Source: Verrucomicrobiota bacterium
GTDB taxonomy: Bacteria; Verrucomicrobiota; Verrucomicrobiia; CAIQCK01
Assembly (NCBI GenBank): GCA_026397915.1
Contig: JAPLTX010000056.1
Coordinates: 1 to 64,000, forward strand
Length of the DNA: 64,000 bases
Direction: 5' to 3'
Shown: positions 18,725 through 28,800 of the stretch, one piece after another
Numbering within the stretch: the first letter of the stretch is position 1
Layout of the letters: each line of letters opens with the position of its first letter
Translations under genes and position numbers: made by a program
The notes under the pieces: model-generated
Database searches by the model: none
What the model was told of the DNA's origin: nothing
The model's input: the letters and a program-made list of their open reading frames with translations, nothing else

Positions 18725-19543
18725 ATGGCAAAACCGTTTCCACGCATCCAGTGCTTCCAAGAACCCGGCGACCGCGTTGTCGTCACGCGCGACGGCCGGC
18801 CCGTGCTCAACTACCACTTCGGCGCGAACTATCCGCGGCCCTTCATCTACCCGTTGCTGACGCCACAGGACCACAATGTTCTCGCCTGCGGCCACTCGGT
18901 GGATCTCGTCGGCCACAGCCATCACCGCGGCATCTTTGTCGCGCACACGGAAGTGAACGGGCAGAAGTTCTGGGCCGACAAGGACAACCGCTGCGTCCAC
19001 CAACGGCTGTTGAAACTGGACAACGGCGTGGAGGAAGGCACGGTGACGGCATTCAACTACTGGATGGCCGGCAACGCGCCGTTGCTGGACGAGACGCGAG
19101 AATTCACGCTGCGCGCCGACGGCTCGTTGCACGTGAAGCTGGAGATCGCCGCTCACAACACTGAGGTGACGCTCGGTGTGACGAAGTTTGGCTTTCTCGC
19201 CTGCCGCGTCGCAAAAACCATCGGCGTTGCTGCCGGTGGCGGACAGATCACCGACTCGACAGGTCGCGTGAACGAAAAAGCAATCTACGGCCAGCGCGCG
19301 GCATGGTGCGACTACAGTGGGCCAGTGGCGCCCGGCAAGGACGGCGGGCCGGACGTTTGGGCTGGCATCACGATCCACGACGACCCGGCGAACCCACGTC
19401 ACCCGACGCCGTGGATGTGCCGCGACGACGGCTGGTTTTCGCCGGCGTTCAACATGGTCGAAACATTCGTGCTGAAGAAGGGCGAGAAGCTCACGTTGCG
19501 TTATCGCATCGTCGCGCACGACGGGGCGAAGCCGGCGGCGTAA
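18725..19543 (+). CDS. DUF6807 / PmoA-family protein
   Basis: The 272-residue product shows the family hallmarks: FIYPLLTPQDHNV near the N terminus, then VGHSHHRGIFVAH with a His-rich motif, and NPRHPTPWMCRDDGWFSPAF toward the end. Proteins of this group are called methane oxygenase PmoA in databases through a domain name only; they are abundant in Planctomycetes and Verrucomicrobia in carbohydrate clusters and have no link to methane oxidation. The fold is predicted to be an all-beta sandwich like sugar-binding or mutarotase-like proteins. There is no signal peptide, so it should act in the cytoplasm. It is divergent from the membrane-protein gene and convergent with the rhamnosidase. Confidence 0.85.
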   Translation: MAKPFPRIQCFQEPGDRVVVTRDGRPVLNYHFGANYPRPFIYPLLTPQDHNVLACGHSVDLVGHSHHRGIFVAHTEVNGQKFWADKDNRCVHQRLLKLDNGVEEGTVTAFNYWMAGNAPLLDETREFTLRADGSLHVKLEIAAHNTEVTLGVTKFGFLACRVAKTIGVAAGGGQITDSTGRVNEKAIYGQRAAWCDYSGPVAPGKDGGPDVWAGITIHDDPANPRHPTPWMCRDDGWFSPAFNMVETFVLKKGEKLTLRYRIVAHDGAKPAA

Positions 19544-19602
19544 GCAGGGAATTTTGAAACCGCTGTCGAGTCTGCAAATCGCGCGGCAGGCACGATCATC
19601 GC

Positions 19603-22365
19603 CTACACCACTTGTTGCGGCTCGATGACGCGACACTTCGCGCCGGCGGGCGGGCGGACGGCGGTCGTGCAGCGGCCTTCTTCAACGCGCCACTCAACGG
19701 CGATGTCGCCCAGCGGCGTCGGAACGTTGCCTTGCGCCCACTCCAATCCGCACGGCTGCGGCCGCACTTCGAACGAGCGCCAGCCGGCCGCGGTGGGATG
19801 CACGCCGAGGATGTGCGTCGTAAGGTTGTAAGTCGGACCGGCAGACCCGCCGTGGCACCAACTCCCCTCGGCATTCCACAGTTTCCACCACGTCGTCGCG
19901 CCGGCGTCGAGCATCCGCTTCCATCGCGCGCGGAGGTAGTCGAGCGCGAACGTGTGCAAGCCGGCCGCGTGCAGCGCGCCGAGCAGGTAAGATGACGAAT
20001 GAGGCGAGGCGCACGCGACGACGCCTTCGGGGTCCAGCACCGGGTCTGCGCAGCACACGGAGCCGAGCGCCGTGCGATGGAGCTGGGACGGCGCGATGCC
20101 GAAAAACACGGCGAACGAGTTGGTTTGCTGGCTGATGACCGTGCTGGGTTCGTCGCCGACGCGGCAATCCACGTAGGCTTCGCGCTCGGCCTTCCAAAAC
20201 TGGCGGTGGAACGCGGCCTTCACCTCGCGCGCCAGGGCGCGGTAGCGGATCGCCAGCGGTCGTGCGTTGACGATTTCAGAAAGTGAGCCGGCGGCCTCCA
20301 GCGCACGGGCGTAGAGGGCGTTGAGTGCGGCCTGCTCACCGCGCTGGTCCAAATGCGCCCAGTCTATGAACACCCAACCGGGCGTGCCGGCGAGCAACTT
20401 GTTCGGCGAGACGTAGCGCGCGAACCATTTCAGCGCGTTCTGCACCTTCGGATAAAGCTCGCGCACGATCTCGGTGTCGCCGGTGCTCCAGTAGTAATCC
20501 CAGATGGAGTGAATCCACAGCAGCGAGAAGCTTGGCATCTGGCGGTCGGGGAACGTCGTCGGGTAAATGCCGCACAGGCGGCCGTCCTCGTCCTGCGATT
20601 GCCCGATAAGCCGCAGCCCGCGCCGCATCAGCGCCGCGTCTCCGAACGCCACCGAGTTGACGAGGAACTGGAGATTCGCGGCACCCCATTCCATGGCGCG
20701 ATCGCGGTCCGGGCAATTCGTGTAGGCGTCTTCCATGTTGAGCCGGACGGTGTCCGCGCCGGTCTGCCAGATGCGGTTCAGCAACGGATCGCTGCACTCG
20801 AACCGTCCGCGCTCCTCGACCGGGTAGGTGGAGACGTTAACGCTGAGCTGGTCGAGGTGAACGGTGTTGCTCGCATGGCGACAGTCAATCTGCACGTAAC
20901 GGAACGCCCGTTTCTCGAACGGCTCCCACGTCTGCGCGCCACTGCGCGTCACAAGCCTGTCGGCGTAAGCCAGTTCGTGGCGGTTCGGACGCACCACGCT
21001 GTCGAACAGTCGTTCGCCGTAGCCGATGTCGAGAATCGTGCCCGCCGGCGCGTGCAGTTGCAGCCGCGGATACCCGGCGACCTCGCGGCCGAAATCCACC
21101 ACCAAATACTGCCCGTCGCCAAGCTCGGCTGGAAAATTCTCGTGAAGCGGCAACCCGGCGCCGTGCTTGGTGAACTCCATCAGCAACGCCACGGCGCGCT
21201 CGCTGCCGCCGCCAAACTGCCCCTGCCCGCGCGTCTCGGCGAGCCGCTGCCACGCCTTCATTTCGGAACCGCTGTTGTCCATCTCCGGCGGCAACGGCGT
21301 GTCGAGCGCCGTCTGCTGGTCGTGCGCGCTGTCGAGCACGTAAGGACCGCTGATTGCCCAGCCGGGCTGCGCCGGTGTGCCGGTCTCCGGCGGCTGCCAC
21401 GAGCGCGGCAGCTTGTCGGCGGCGGCAACAAAACGGACGATGGCTTTCCAGTGGTGCTGGCCTTGCAGCAGTTTCAGCACAAGCCAGTTCCAACCGGAGC
21501 GCAGCGGCACTTCCACCATCTTGCGGCTGTTGATCAGCCCCGGCACCACCACCTCGCCGTTGACCCAAAGTTTGAGCGCCTGCGCGGTGATCAACTCCAA
21601 CCGGATGTCCTGCGGCTCGTCACTGCGAACGCAAGTGCAGGCGTAGGCAACCTGCCAGCTCGTCATAAAATGGTCGGTCTGGAAAAATCGTTGCAGGTCG
21701 AGCACCTCGACGGGATGAAGCGACTCGGTTTCGCCCGACGCGATAACCCGGGCGCCGCCGGTTTCCGTCTCCCGCAGAAAAGGAATCTCACGGCTTTCAA
21801 AGCCGAACCACGGCTCGCACGGTGGCTTGCCGATGACAACGGCCGGCAACCACTTGGAGTCGTCGAAGTCCTGCCCGGTCCAGCCAACCGGGTCACGCCG
21901 CGCATCAAACACCTCCGGGTAGCCGATCTGCACGCGCATCCTCGACAAGTCGCGGAACCACGCGGTGCTGTCGAGCGACTTCCACGTCGGGTCGCTCCAG
22001 ACATTTAGCGCGCTGCACTCGAACAGAAACCCGGCGCGGCCGAGGATGTAGCTGAAGGTGCTCTCGCCGTAGTGATGGATCAGCACCGCCAGCGTGTTCC
22101 GGCCCTCGCGCAGGAATGGCGCGATGTCCATCTCATCGTAGCTCTGCCATCGCGGGTCACACCGCGACGGGCCGCGGCAAATGAACTGGCCGTTGATCCA
22201 GAAAGTGTAGCGCGAATCAGCCGTCAGCCGCGCGATCGCTTTCTGGGGCACGTGCGCCAGGTTAATATCGCGGCGGAAATACGCGTAGGCGTTGCGCGAC
22301 GGCGCCTCGCTGTCGGTCCAAATCCAATTTCCAAACCAATTCATTAGAGCCAACGGATCAAGCAT
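19603..22365 (-). CDS. GH78 alpha-L-rhamnosidase-like protein
   Basis: A 920-residue member of the GH78 rhamnosidase group. N-terminal beta domains (residues 1-330, beginning NWFGNWIWTDSEAP and containing YTFWINGQFICRGPSR) precede the concanavalin-like domain and the (alpha/alpha)6 catalytic barrel, which carries NCPDRDRAMEWGAANLQ in place of the usual D-x-P-x-R-D-E-R-x-x-W-x-G-D. The C-terminal beta-sandwich (WRSFEVRPQPCGLEWAQG) is typical. No signal peptide is obvious, so rhamnosides would be cleaved in the cytoplasm or periplasm. It follows the response-regulator gene by 44 bp on the same strand and may be co-transcribed with it. Confidence 0.88.
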   Translation of the reverse strand: MLDPLALMNWFGNWIWTDSEAPSRNAYAYFRRDINLAHVPQKAIARLTADSRYTFWINGQFICRGPSRCDPRWQSYDEMDIAPFLREGRNTLAVLIHHYGESTFSYILGRAGFLFECSALNVWSDPTWKSLDSTAWFRDLSRMRVQIGYPEVFDARRDPVGWTGQDFDDSKWLPAVVIGKPPCEPWFGFESREIPFLRETETGGARVIASGETESLHPVEVLDLQRFFQTDHFMTSWQVAYACTCVRSDEPQDIRLELITAQALKLWVNGEVVVPGLINSRKMVEVPLRSGWNWLVLKLLQGQHHWKAIVRFVAAADKLPRSWQPPETGTPAQPGWAISGPYVLDSAHDQQTALDTPLPPEMDNSGSEMKAWQRLAETRGQGQFGGGSERAVALLMEFTKHGAGLPLHENFPAELGDGQYLVVDFGREVAGYPRLQLHAPAGTILDIGYGERLFDSVVRPNRHELAYADRLVTRSGAQTWEPFEKRAFRYVQIDCRHASNTVHLDQLSVNVSTYPVEERGRFECSDPLLNRIWQTGADTVRLNMEDAYTNCPDRDRAMEWGAANLQFLVNSVAFGDAALMRRGLRLIGQSQDEDGRLCGIYPTTFPDRQMPSFSLLWIHSIWDYYWSTGDTEIVRELYPKVQNALKWFARYVSPNKLLAGTPGWVFIDWAHLDQRGEQAALNALYARALEAAGSLSEIVNARPLAIRYRALAREVKAAFHRQFWKAEREAYVDCRVGDEPSTVISQQTNSFAVFFGIAPSQLHRTALGSVCCADPVLDPEGVVACASPHSSSYLLGALHAAGLHTFALDYLRARWKRMLDAGATTWWKLWNAEGSWCHGGSAGPTYNLTTHILGVHPTAAGWRSFEVRPQPCGLEWAQGNVPTPLGDIAVEWRVEEGRCTTAVRPPAGAKCRVIEPQQVV

Positions 22366-22409
22366 CCTCGGCTGACGATATGTTGTTCAAGCCGTTGCGC
22401 CCGTTCATG

Positions 22410-22856
22410 TCAGGCCGTCGGCAGCTTGACGATCACCAGCCCAAACTCCTCGATGGACTGGATCATCTTCATCACCTGGTCCAGCAGCAATGGCTTGGTG
22501 AGGTAACTGTGCGCGCGCAGATCGTAGGTCTGCAAAATGTCGCTCTCCTCCTGCGAGACGGTGAGCACCACCACGGGGATGTCGAGCAGTTGGGGATCGG
22601 CTTTGATTTCCGCGAGCACTTCGCGGCCGCTTTTCTTCGGCAGGTTCAAGTCCAACAGAATCAGGTCCGGCCGCGGCGCACCGGCGTGTTTGCCCTGGCC
22701 GCGAAGGAAGACCAACGCGTCCTCGCCATCGGTCGCCACATGGATACTGTTGCGCACGCCGCCCGCCTGAAACGTGGCAAGCGTCAGCCGCACGTCGCCC
22801 GGATTGTCTTCCACCAGCAGAATCTCAATCGGTTTGCTTGTCGTATCTAGATTCAC
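22410..22856 (-). CDS. Single-domain response regulator (Rcp1-like receiver)
   Basis: A stand-alone 148-residue receiver domain. The acidic pair lies in LLVEDNPGD (Glu16/Asp17), the phospho-acceptor is Asp69 in LILLDLNLP, and Thr99 and Lys121 complete the switch. The wording EDNPGDVRLT and KKSGREVLAEIKADP is characteristic of the Rcp1 type that partners phytochrome-like or GAF histidine kinases. With no output domain it must act through protein contact or a phosphorelay. The start is GTG at 22856 with AGGAGA upstream. A GAF-GAF histidine kinase is encoded at 41783-43483 and is a possible partner, though unlinked. Confidence 0.9.
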   Translation of the reverse strand: MNLDTTSKPIEILLVEDNPGDVRLTLATFQAGGVRNSIHVATDGEDALVFLRGQGKHAGAPRPDLILLDLNLPKKSGREVLAEIKADPQLLDIPVVVLTVSQEESDILQTYDLRAHSYLTKPLLLDQVMKMIQSIEEFGLVIVKLPTA

Positions 22857-22966
22857 TGTCGGTCTCCTGTCATCTGACTAATCTAGCGGATTGCTCGATC
22901 ATCCGCCAATGCCGGCTACTGTGCCTTCAGCCGAAGGCCGCAGCTTGACGCTTTTTGGCGTAAGCG

Positions 22967-25717
22967 TCAATACGCTTGCGAAGCGGCAGCGAGTTTTCCA
23001 CGCGGTGCCTGCTTCGCCGGTGCGATTCTGACGTTGTCCACGTAGAACACCGTCTTCTCCGTCGCCCCGCTGATGAAACCAAACCACTGGAGCCGCTGGA
23101 AGTCTTTGTGGCCGAATGGCAGGCTGGCGAAACTCTTCGCCTCGCCGCCGCGCGGCTTCACCGTCAGGTCGTAGCTGCCGGTGGCACCGCGCCCCACGGC
23201 GAACTTTGCCTCGATGTGAACCCACTGGCCCAACGGCAGCGTCATCAGCGTCTGCTTGCCCGCCATCAACTCTCCGGCGGCCGACACGCGCAGGCTCGGC
23301 CCAACCCGATACGGCGAGCTGGCGTCGCGGCACTCGATCGTCGGCAGCGCGCCTTTCTCCACGCGCAGGTCGAACGACACCAGCAGCGTGCCGCGGCTGA
23401 AGTTGAACTTGCTGTAGTAGAGATGAGGCTGCCACGTCAGCGCCAAGCCGGCTGCGTCCACGAATTTCACACTGCGCCGGCCTGACGTGGCCGTCTCGTC
23501 GGTGACGGCAAGTTGGCCGGGAGCGTCCGCGCCGGAGAGCGTGCATTTCTCCGGTCGGCTGCCCACCGGCGTCTTCTCAAAGTCATCCTCGATGGAGGTG
23601 ACCTCTTTCCAAACTGCAAACTCTGTCGGCGGACGTTTGATCTTCTTTGGCAGCGCCACCCAGCTCTTGTCGCCGACGAGGCCGACGGTGCTGGTGTCAA
23701 TCGGCTTGAATCCGAGCTTGAGCGCGGGCGAGTCGGGCCGCAGCCGGAAGTCGCGCTTCGCGACGCTGACGAACTTCGGGTCGGCGATGATCGAACTCTT
23801 GTCCTGCGCCGTGTCCTGCCGCCACTCGTCGAGCATCGCGCCGGCGAATGTCGGCTCGCCGCCTGCGCGCCAATAGACGTTGCGATCCATCTGGTAGTTT
23901 TTATTGCCCCAGTTGCCGCCGAGCAGCGGGCCTTTATCCTGATAAACGATGTTGCCCTCGAACTTGAACGAGCAGTGCTCCTCCTGCCGCGAACGGATGA
24001 TCTGCGGCTCGGCGGCGAGCGCGAAGATGTTGTTCCGCACGATGTTCTCCTTGCCGTAGTGCTGATGGAAACCGCCCGTCTTGATCAGATAGACGACGTT
24101 GTTCTCCAACACGATGTCCGTGCTTCCCTCGTCGGTGTAAAGGCCCCAGCCGCCATAGCTGTAGCTGAGCACGTCGTGGATGACGTTGTTTCGCAGCACC
24201 GAGCCGGGCTGCGTGCCGAGCGTGTAGATGCCGCCCATGTCGCTCAACACGCCCTTGCCGATGTGATGGATGTGATTGAACTCCGCGACGTTCCCGCGAC
24301 CTTCGTGCGGCCCGTAACCCCACGTCCAGCCGATGGACATGCCGGAGTAGTAGAAGTCGCAGATTTCGTTGTGCGAGACGAGGTTGTCCGCGCTCTGGCC
24401 GATCCAGACGCCGATGCCCGCGTGGAACACATGCCCGCCGTCGTGGATGAAACAGTTGCGGACGACGTTGCCGCGGGTGCGCACCGGCTCGGCGGTCGGC
24501 AGGTCGCCGCCGCGCGCGTATTCGCCGAGCCGCACGCCGCCGGCGCCGAGGTCGTGGATGTGGCACTGCTCGATGCGGTTGCCGCGGCAGCCGCGTGCGA
24601 AGTTGATGCCATATTGGCCGACGTGCGCAATTTCACAGCGTTCGAGGACGCAATCGAGCGCGCCGTTGGCGGAGATCGCCGCGTCGAGGAATGTCACCGC
24701 CGCCTGACCATCAGCTGGCTTGTCGCGCGGAATCTCCCAGTCTCCGTGCTGGAACGACAGCCCGACGAGCCGCACGCCACGGACGAACTTGCCCTTGTCT
24801 GGATCGCCCGCGAACCGCACCAGCGTCATCAACGCCGGCGCGACCACCTCGGCCTTCCGCATGTCCTCGCCCGGCCTCGGCCAGTAGCTCAGCACGCCCG
24901 TCTTGCGATCGAGATGCCACTCGCCCGGCGAGTCGAGCGCTTCGCGGAAGTTCTCGACGTAGTAACGCTGCTCCTTCTCCCAATAACTCATCGGCCAACC
25001 GCTCGGCTGGACAAACCGCACCGTGTGCGCCTGCTCATCGAGCGCAGCGATGTGATGCCACGACGCCGTCCACGCATGGAACGCGACGATGTTCACGTCG
25101 TCGAGGTTGCCCCAACGCTTCAGGTCGCCCTCCTTGAACTTGAACCCCGCCTTCATCTCCGGCGTCCACTTCTTCCGGTCGCGCACGAGCGGAATCAGCG
25201 GTCCATCGGTGCGTAGGTAGCCGTCGTTCGGCGTCCGCGCCCGCGTCGCGCGCCGGCCATTGACGAAGAGCTGATGGAAATACCACTTCCCCGCCGCCAC
25301 GTCCGCGATCTGCGCCGTCCAAAGTTTCCCCTCGCCTTTCTTCCAGCCCGTGATTACGCGCCCGCCGCTGAACACCGGCCGCTCGCCTGGCGCGGCGGCA
25401 TAAACCACATCCGAATCCTCCGGCCCGAACGTGAGTGTCTCCATCAACCGATACGTGCCACCGCGGACAACAACTGACTTCTGACCTCTGACCTCTGACC
25501 TCTGGCCTCTGGTCGCGTCTCTCGCCCGCGCAATCGTCGCAAACGGTCCGTCGCTCTTCTCCTTGTTGGGCGCAGCAAGCTTGCCGCTCCACTGGTCGTT
25601 GCCGTCCGTGGCGACGTAGAAGCTCGCCGCAGGCAACGCTGGCGCGGCCGATGCCGCCACAGTTCCTATGATGAGAGCGCAAACGAAGCCGGCTGATTTG
25701 TGAAGAATGGTTTTCAT
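22967..25717 (-). CDS. Exported right-handed parallel beta-helix protein
   Basis: A 916-residue secreted protein. The signal peptide (KTILHKSAGFVCALIIGTVAASA) fixes the start at 25717. Residues 35-110 carry FYVATDGNDQWSGKLAAPN, the typical lead-in to pectate-lyase-like beta-helices. The central region has many short strand repeats (NRIEQCHIHDLG, NVVRNCFIHDGG, NLVSHNEICDFYYSG). The last about 250 residues form a LamG/CBM-like sandwich (SVKFVDAAGLALTW). It probably binds or cleaves acidic polysaccharide. A heptanucleotide tandem repeat is embedded near residues 69-82 (see 25474-25512). It is divergent from the giant kinase gene. Confidence 0.85.
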   Translation of the reverse strand: MKTILHKSAGFVCALIIGTVAASAAPALPAASFYVATDGNDQWSGKLAAPNKEKSDGPFATIARARDATRGQRSEVRGQKSVVVRGGTYRLMETLTFGPEDSDVVYAAAPGERPVFSGGRVITGWKKGEGKLWTAQIADVAAGKWYFHQLFVNGRRATRARTPNDGYLRTDGPLIPLVRDRKKWTPEMKAGFKFKEGDLKRWGNLDDVNIVAFHAWTASWHHIAALDEQAHTVRFVQPSGWPMSYWEKEQRYYVENFREALDSPGEWHLDRKTGVLSYWPRPGEDMRKAEVVAPALMTLVRFAGDPDKGKFVRGVRLVGLSFQHGDWEIPRDKPADGQAAVTFLDAAISANGALDCVLERCEIAHVGQYGINFARGCRGNRIEQCHIHDLGAGGVRLGEYARGGDLPTAEPVRTRGNVVRNCFIHDGGHVFHAGIGVWIGQSADNLVSHNEICDFYYSGMSIGWTWGYGPHEGRGNVAEFNHIHHIGKGVLSDMGGIYTLGTQPGSVLRNNVIHDVLSYSYGGWGLYTDEGSTDIVLENNVVYLIKTGGFHQHYGKENIVRNNIFALAAEPQIIRSRQEEHCSFKFEGNIVYQDKGPLLGGNWGNKNYQMDRNVYWRAGGEPTFAGAMLDEWRQDTAQDKSSIIADPKFVSVAKRDFRLRPDSPALKLGFKPIDTSTVGLVGDKSWVALPKKIKRPPTEFAVWKEVTSIEDDFEKTPVGSRPEKCTLSGADAPGQLAVTDETATSGRRSVKFVDAAGLALTWQPHLYYSKFNFSRGTLLVSFDLRVEKGALPTIECRDASSPYRVGPSLRVSAAGELMAGKQTLMTLPLGQWVHIEAKFAVGRGATGSYDLTVKPRGGEAKSFASLPFGHKDFQRLQWFGFISGATEKTVFYVDNVRIAPAKQAPRGKLAAASQAY
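25474..25512. repeat. Heptanucleotide tandem repeat (CTGACCT)n inside the beta-helix gene
   Basis: About five and a half units (CTGACTT, CTGACCT x3, CTGGCCT, then a partial CTGGTC) run in tandem. The stretch is translated in frame as part of the beta-helix protein (RGQRSEVRGQKS) in a loop before the conserved VVRGGTY. It resembles the short tandemly repeated repetitive (STRR) sequences known from cyanobacteria. Confidence 0.8.
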
Positions 25718-25744
25718 GGTTTGCAGAAGATGCGATTGCAATGC

Positions 25745-25773
25745 TGGCTACCAGCCGCACGCGGCTGCGTCAA
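25745..25773 (-). promoter_or_regulatory. Candidate promoter with operator-like palindrome for the beta-helix gene
   Basis: On the minus strand TTGACG (25773-25768) and TAGCCA (25750-25745) are 17 bp apart. The spacer is almost entirely a palindrome, CAGCCGC-AC-GCGGCTG (25752-25767), a position suited to a repressor or a spacer-bending regulator. Confidence 0.4.
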
Positions 25774-25820
25774 TCACGGAATTCCCGTCCAACGCCCCGT
25801 TTTGCGTCCCGTTTCGCGCC

Positions 25821-25848
25821 TTGACCCTCAACCGTTGCGGTCTATACT
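25821..25848 (+). promoter_or_regulatory. Sigma70 promoter for the giant kinase gene
   Basis: TTGACC (25821-25826), a 16-bp spacer and TATACT (25843-25848) form a near-consensus promoter. GGAGG at 25861 and ATG at 25874 follow at good distances. Confidence 0.65.
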
Positions 25849-25873
25849 GCCGCCGACTCCGGAGGACGTTCTA

Positions 25874-28800
25874 ATGACAGATTTGGTCGGCCAGACGCTC
25901 GGTGGCTACGCGGTTTTGGAACTGCTGGGCAAAGGTGGCATGGGGGCCGTGTTCAAGGCCCGTCAGCCGGTGCTCGACCGTATCGTCGCGCTCAAAGTCA
26001 TCACCTCACGCGCCGCCGAAGATCCAGCTTACATTGCCCGCTTCCGTCAGGAAGCCAAGGCAGCCGCGCAACTCAACCATCCCAACATCGTCCAGGTCCA
26101 CGCCGCTGGCGAAGACCGGGGCATCCACTTCATTGTCGAGGAATTCGTCGAGGGCGAGAACCTGCAAGACCGCCTCTCGCGCGAAGGCCACATGGACCCG
26201 CAGGAGGCGCTGGCGGTTTGCGTGTTCGTGGCCGACGGGCTGAAGTATGCCTGGGACGAGGCCCGGATCATCCACCGCGACATCAAGCCGGCGAATATCT
26301 TCCTCTCGAACAAAGGCGCGGTGAAAGTGGGCGACCTTGGTCTGGCCAAGAGCGTCGGGGCCGAGGGCGCTTCCGCGCTGACGCAATCGGGCATGACCGT
26401 CGGCACGCCCTACTATTGCAGCCCGGAACAGACCCGCGCCGACAAAGAAATAGATTTCCGTTCCGACATCTACAGCCTTGGCTGCACGCTCTACCACATG
26501 CTCAGCGGCAAAAAGCCTTACGAAGGCGCGCCGAACGAATCGCCCATGTCGGTGATGATCAAGCAGGCGACCGCCCCGCCGCCGGCCATCTTGCAGGTGT
26601 TGCCGGATTGTCCGTCGCAGGTGGTGATGTTGCTGAACAAGATGCTGGCGAAACATCCCAGCGCCCGGCACGCGAGCTACGACGTGTTGATCGCCGACCT
26701 GCGGCGGCTGCATGACCTCTTGGGCCAGCCGCAAGCCAACGCGCCGGTCAGCTCGGCGCTGCACGCCGGCACCGTCGCGCAGAAGCGGAAGCCGGTGGTG
26801 ATCTACGGTGGAATCGCTGCGGCTGTCGCGACGGTGGCTGTGATCGGCCTGCTGGTCTGGTCCCCGTGGAAGGAACGGGGAGCGTCGGAGCGTGAAGCGT
26901 CGGGCGTGGCACCCGTCGTGGAACCGAAGCCGGGTTTGGAGTCCCGCCTTCAGGCGGAATCCGCGCCGCCACAACCGGCTAAAGCCGGGACTCCAAACCC
27001 CGAAGCGCCGACTCCGAAACCACCGGAGAAAAAGCAGGAAGCCATTGCTGAAGCTACAAAGGCGGCCAAAATGCCCGCGCTCCCAGCCACCGACTCCGCA
27101 ATCCAAACTCCAAAATCGAAAATCCAAAATCCCGTTGACTCCGCCTTCCTCGCCGCCGTCGCCGCGCTCGATCCCGAAGACCAGGTCTCGCGCGTCATGG
27201 ACAAGCTGCTGCTGCTCAACCCCAAGTTCGACGGCAAGCAGAGTCACAAGATCGAGAACGGCAAAGTCACCGAGCTGACCTTCTCCGCCGCCGAAGTCAG
27301 CGACATCTCGCCACTGAAGGCGCTGCCGCATTTGCAGAGCCTCACCATCGGCGGCACGGCGCAGAAACGGACGCTGAGCGACCTCTCGCCGTTGAAAGGA
27401 CTCAAACTCACCAAGCTCGCCATCCACTCCACCGCCGTCAGCGACTTGACGCCGCTCGCGGGGATGCCGCTGGCCTCGCTGCAAATCAGCAACACGCGGG
27501 TGAGCGATCTCTTGCCGCTGCGGGGCGCGCCGTTGACGTGGCTCAGTTGCGTGGATGCGCCTGTGAAAGATCTCGCCCCGCTGGCCGGCGCGCCGCTGGC
27601 CACGCTCTGGTGCGGCGGCTCGCAGGTGACGGACTTCTCGCCGCTTAAGGCCGTGCCGCTGAAGGAACTCTCCTGCGACTTCCAGCCCGAGCGCGACAAG
27701 GTGGCGTTGTTCGCCATCAAGACCTTGGAGAGCATCAACGGCAAACCAGCGGCGGATTTCTGGAAGGAAGTCGGCGCGCCCGAAGACCCGTGGTTCAAGC
27801 AAGTCGCCGCCATGCCCGCCGAGCAGCAACTCGCCGCCGTGATGGCGAAGCTGAAGGAGTTGAATCCCGGTTTCGACGGCAAGGAAACGCACAAGATCGA
27901 ACGGACTGTGACAGGGGCCACCGCCGATTCCGCACTCCGCACTCCGCAATCCGCATTTTCCATCACCGAACTCTCCTTCTCCACCGTCGCCGTGACGAAC
28001 ATCGTCCCTGTCCGCGCGCTCACGGCCCTGAAGAAGCTGACGCTGCTGCCGTGGGCCGCAGGTGGAGCGCGACCGCCGGGCGCGCTTTCCGATCTCTCTC
28101 CATTGCAGGGCCTGCCTCTGACCTTCCTCGCCTGCGGCAACACCCGGGTCGCCGACCTCACTCCGCTCAAAGGAATGCCGCTGACCATCCTCAGCGTGGA
28201 CAACACGCCCGTCAGCGATCTCTCGCCGCTCGCGGGAATGCCGCTGACGGTCCTCTGGTGCAACAGCACCAAGGTGACCGACCTCTCGCCGCTGGCCGGC
28301 GCGCCGCTGACGGAACTGCGTTGCGACGTGAAACCGGAGCACGCCCCGCTGCTCGCCTCCATCCCCACGTTGCGGAAGATCAACGACATCGCCCCCGCCG
28401 CGCTCTGGATGCGGATGCACATCAAGCCGCCCGTGCCGTCCGTTGTAGGCCGGGTGCCCTCACCCGGCGCAACGTCCGGCGCAACGACAACGACGACGCC
28501 CGGTCAGGGGACCGGGCCTACAATGAAACCCGGCACCGCCGCCCAAACCGGCCAGCCGTTGATGACCTCCATCGGCATGGAGTTGCTCTACATCTCGCCC
28601 GGCGAGTTCCTCCTCGGCAGCACGCCGGAGGAACGCGCGTGGGCAGTGGCCAATGGCGTGAAACTGGAGGGCGTGAAGTGCGAAGGCGAGCAACCGCGCA
28701 AGGCGACGATCAAGCATGGCTTTTGGCTGGGCAAGACCGAGGTGACGGTGGGCCAATGGAAGCTGTTCGTGGCGGCGACGGGCTATGTGACCGACGGCGA

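Noticed and set aside
26006-28420. 804-residue antisense ORF across the kinase gene
   Set aside because: It is an Arg/His/Glu-rich shadow of the strongly supported kinase/LRR frame, with no recognisable domain.
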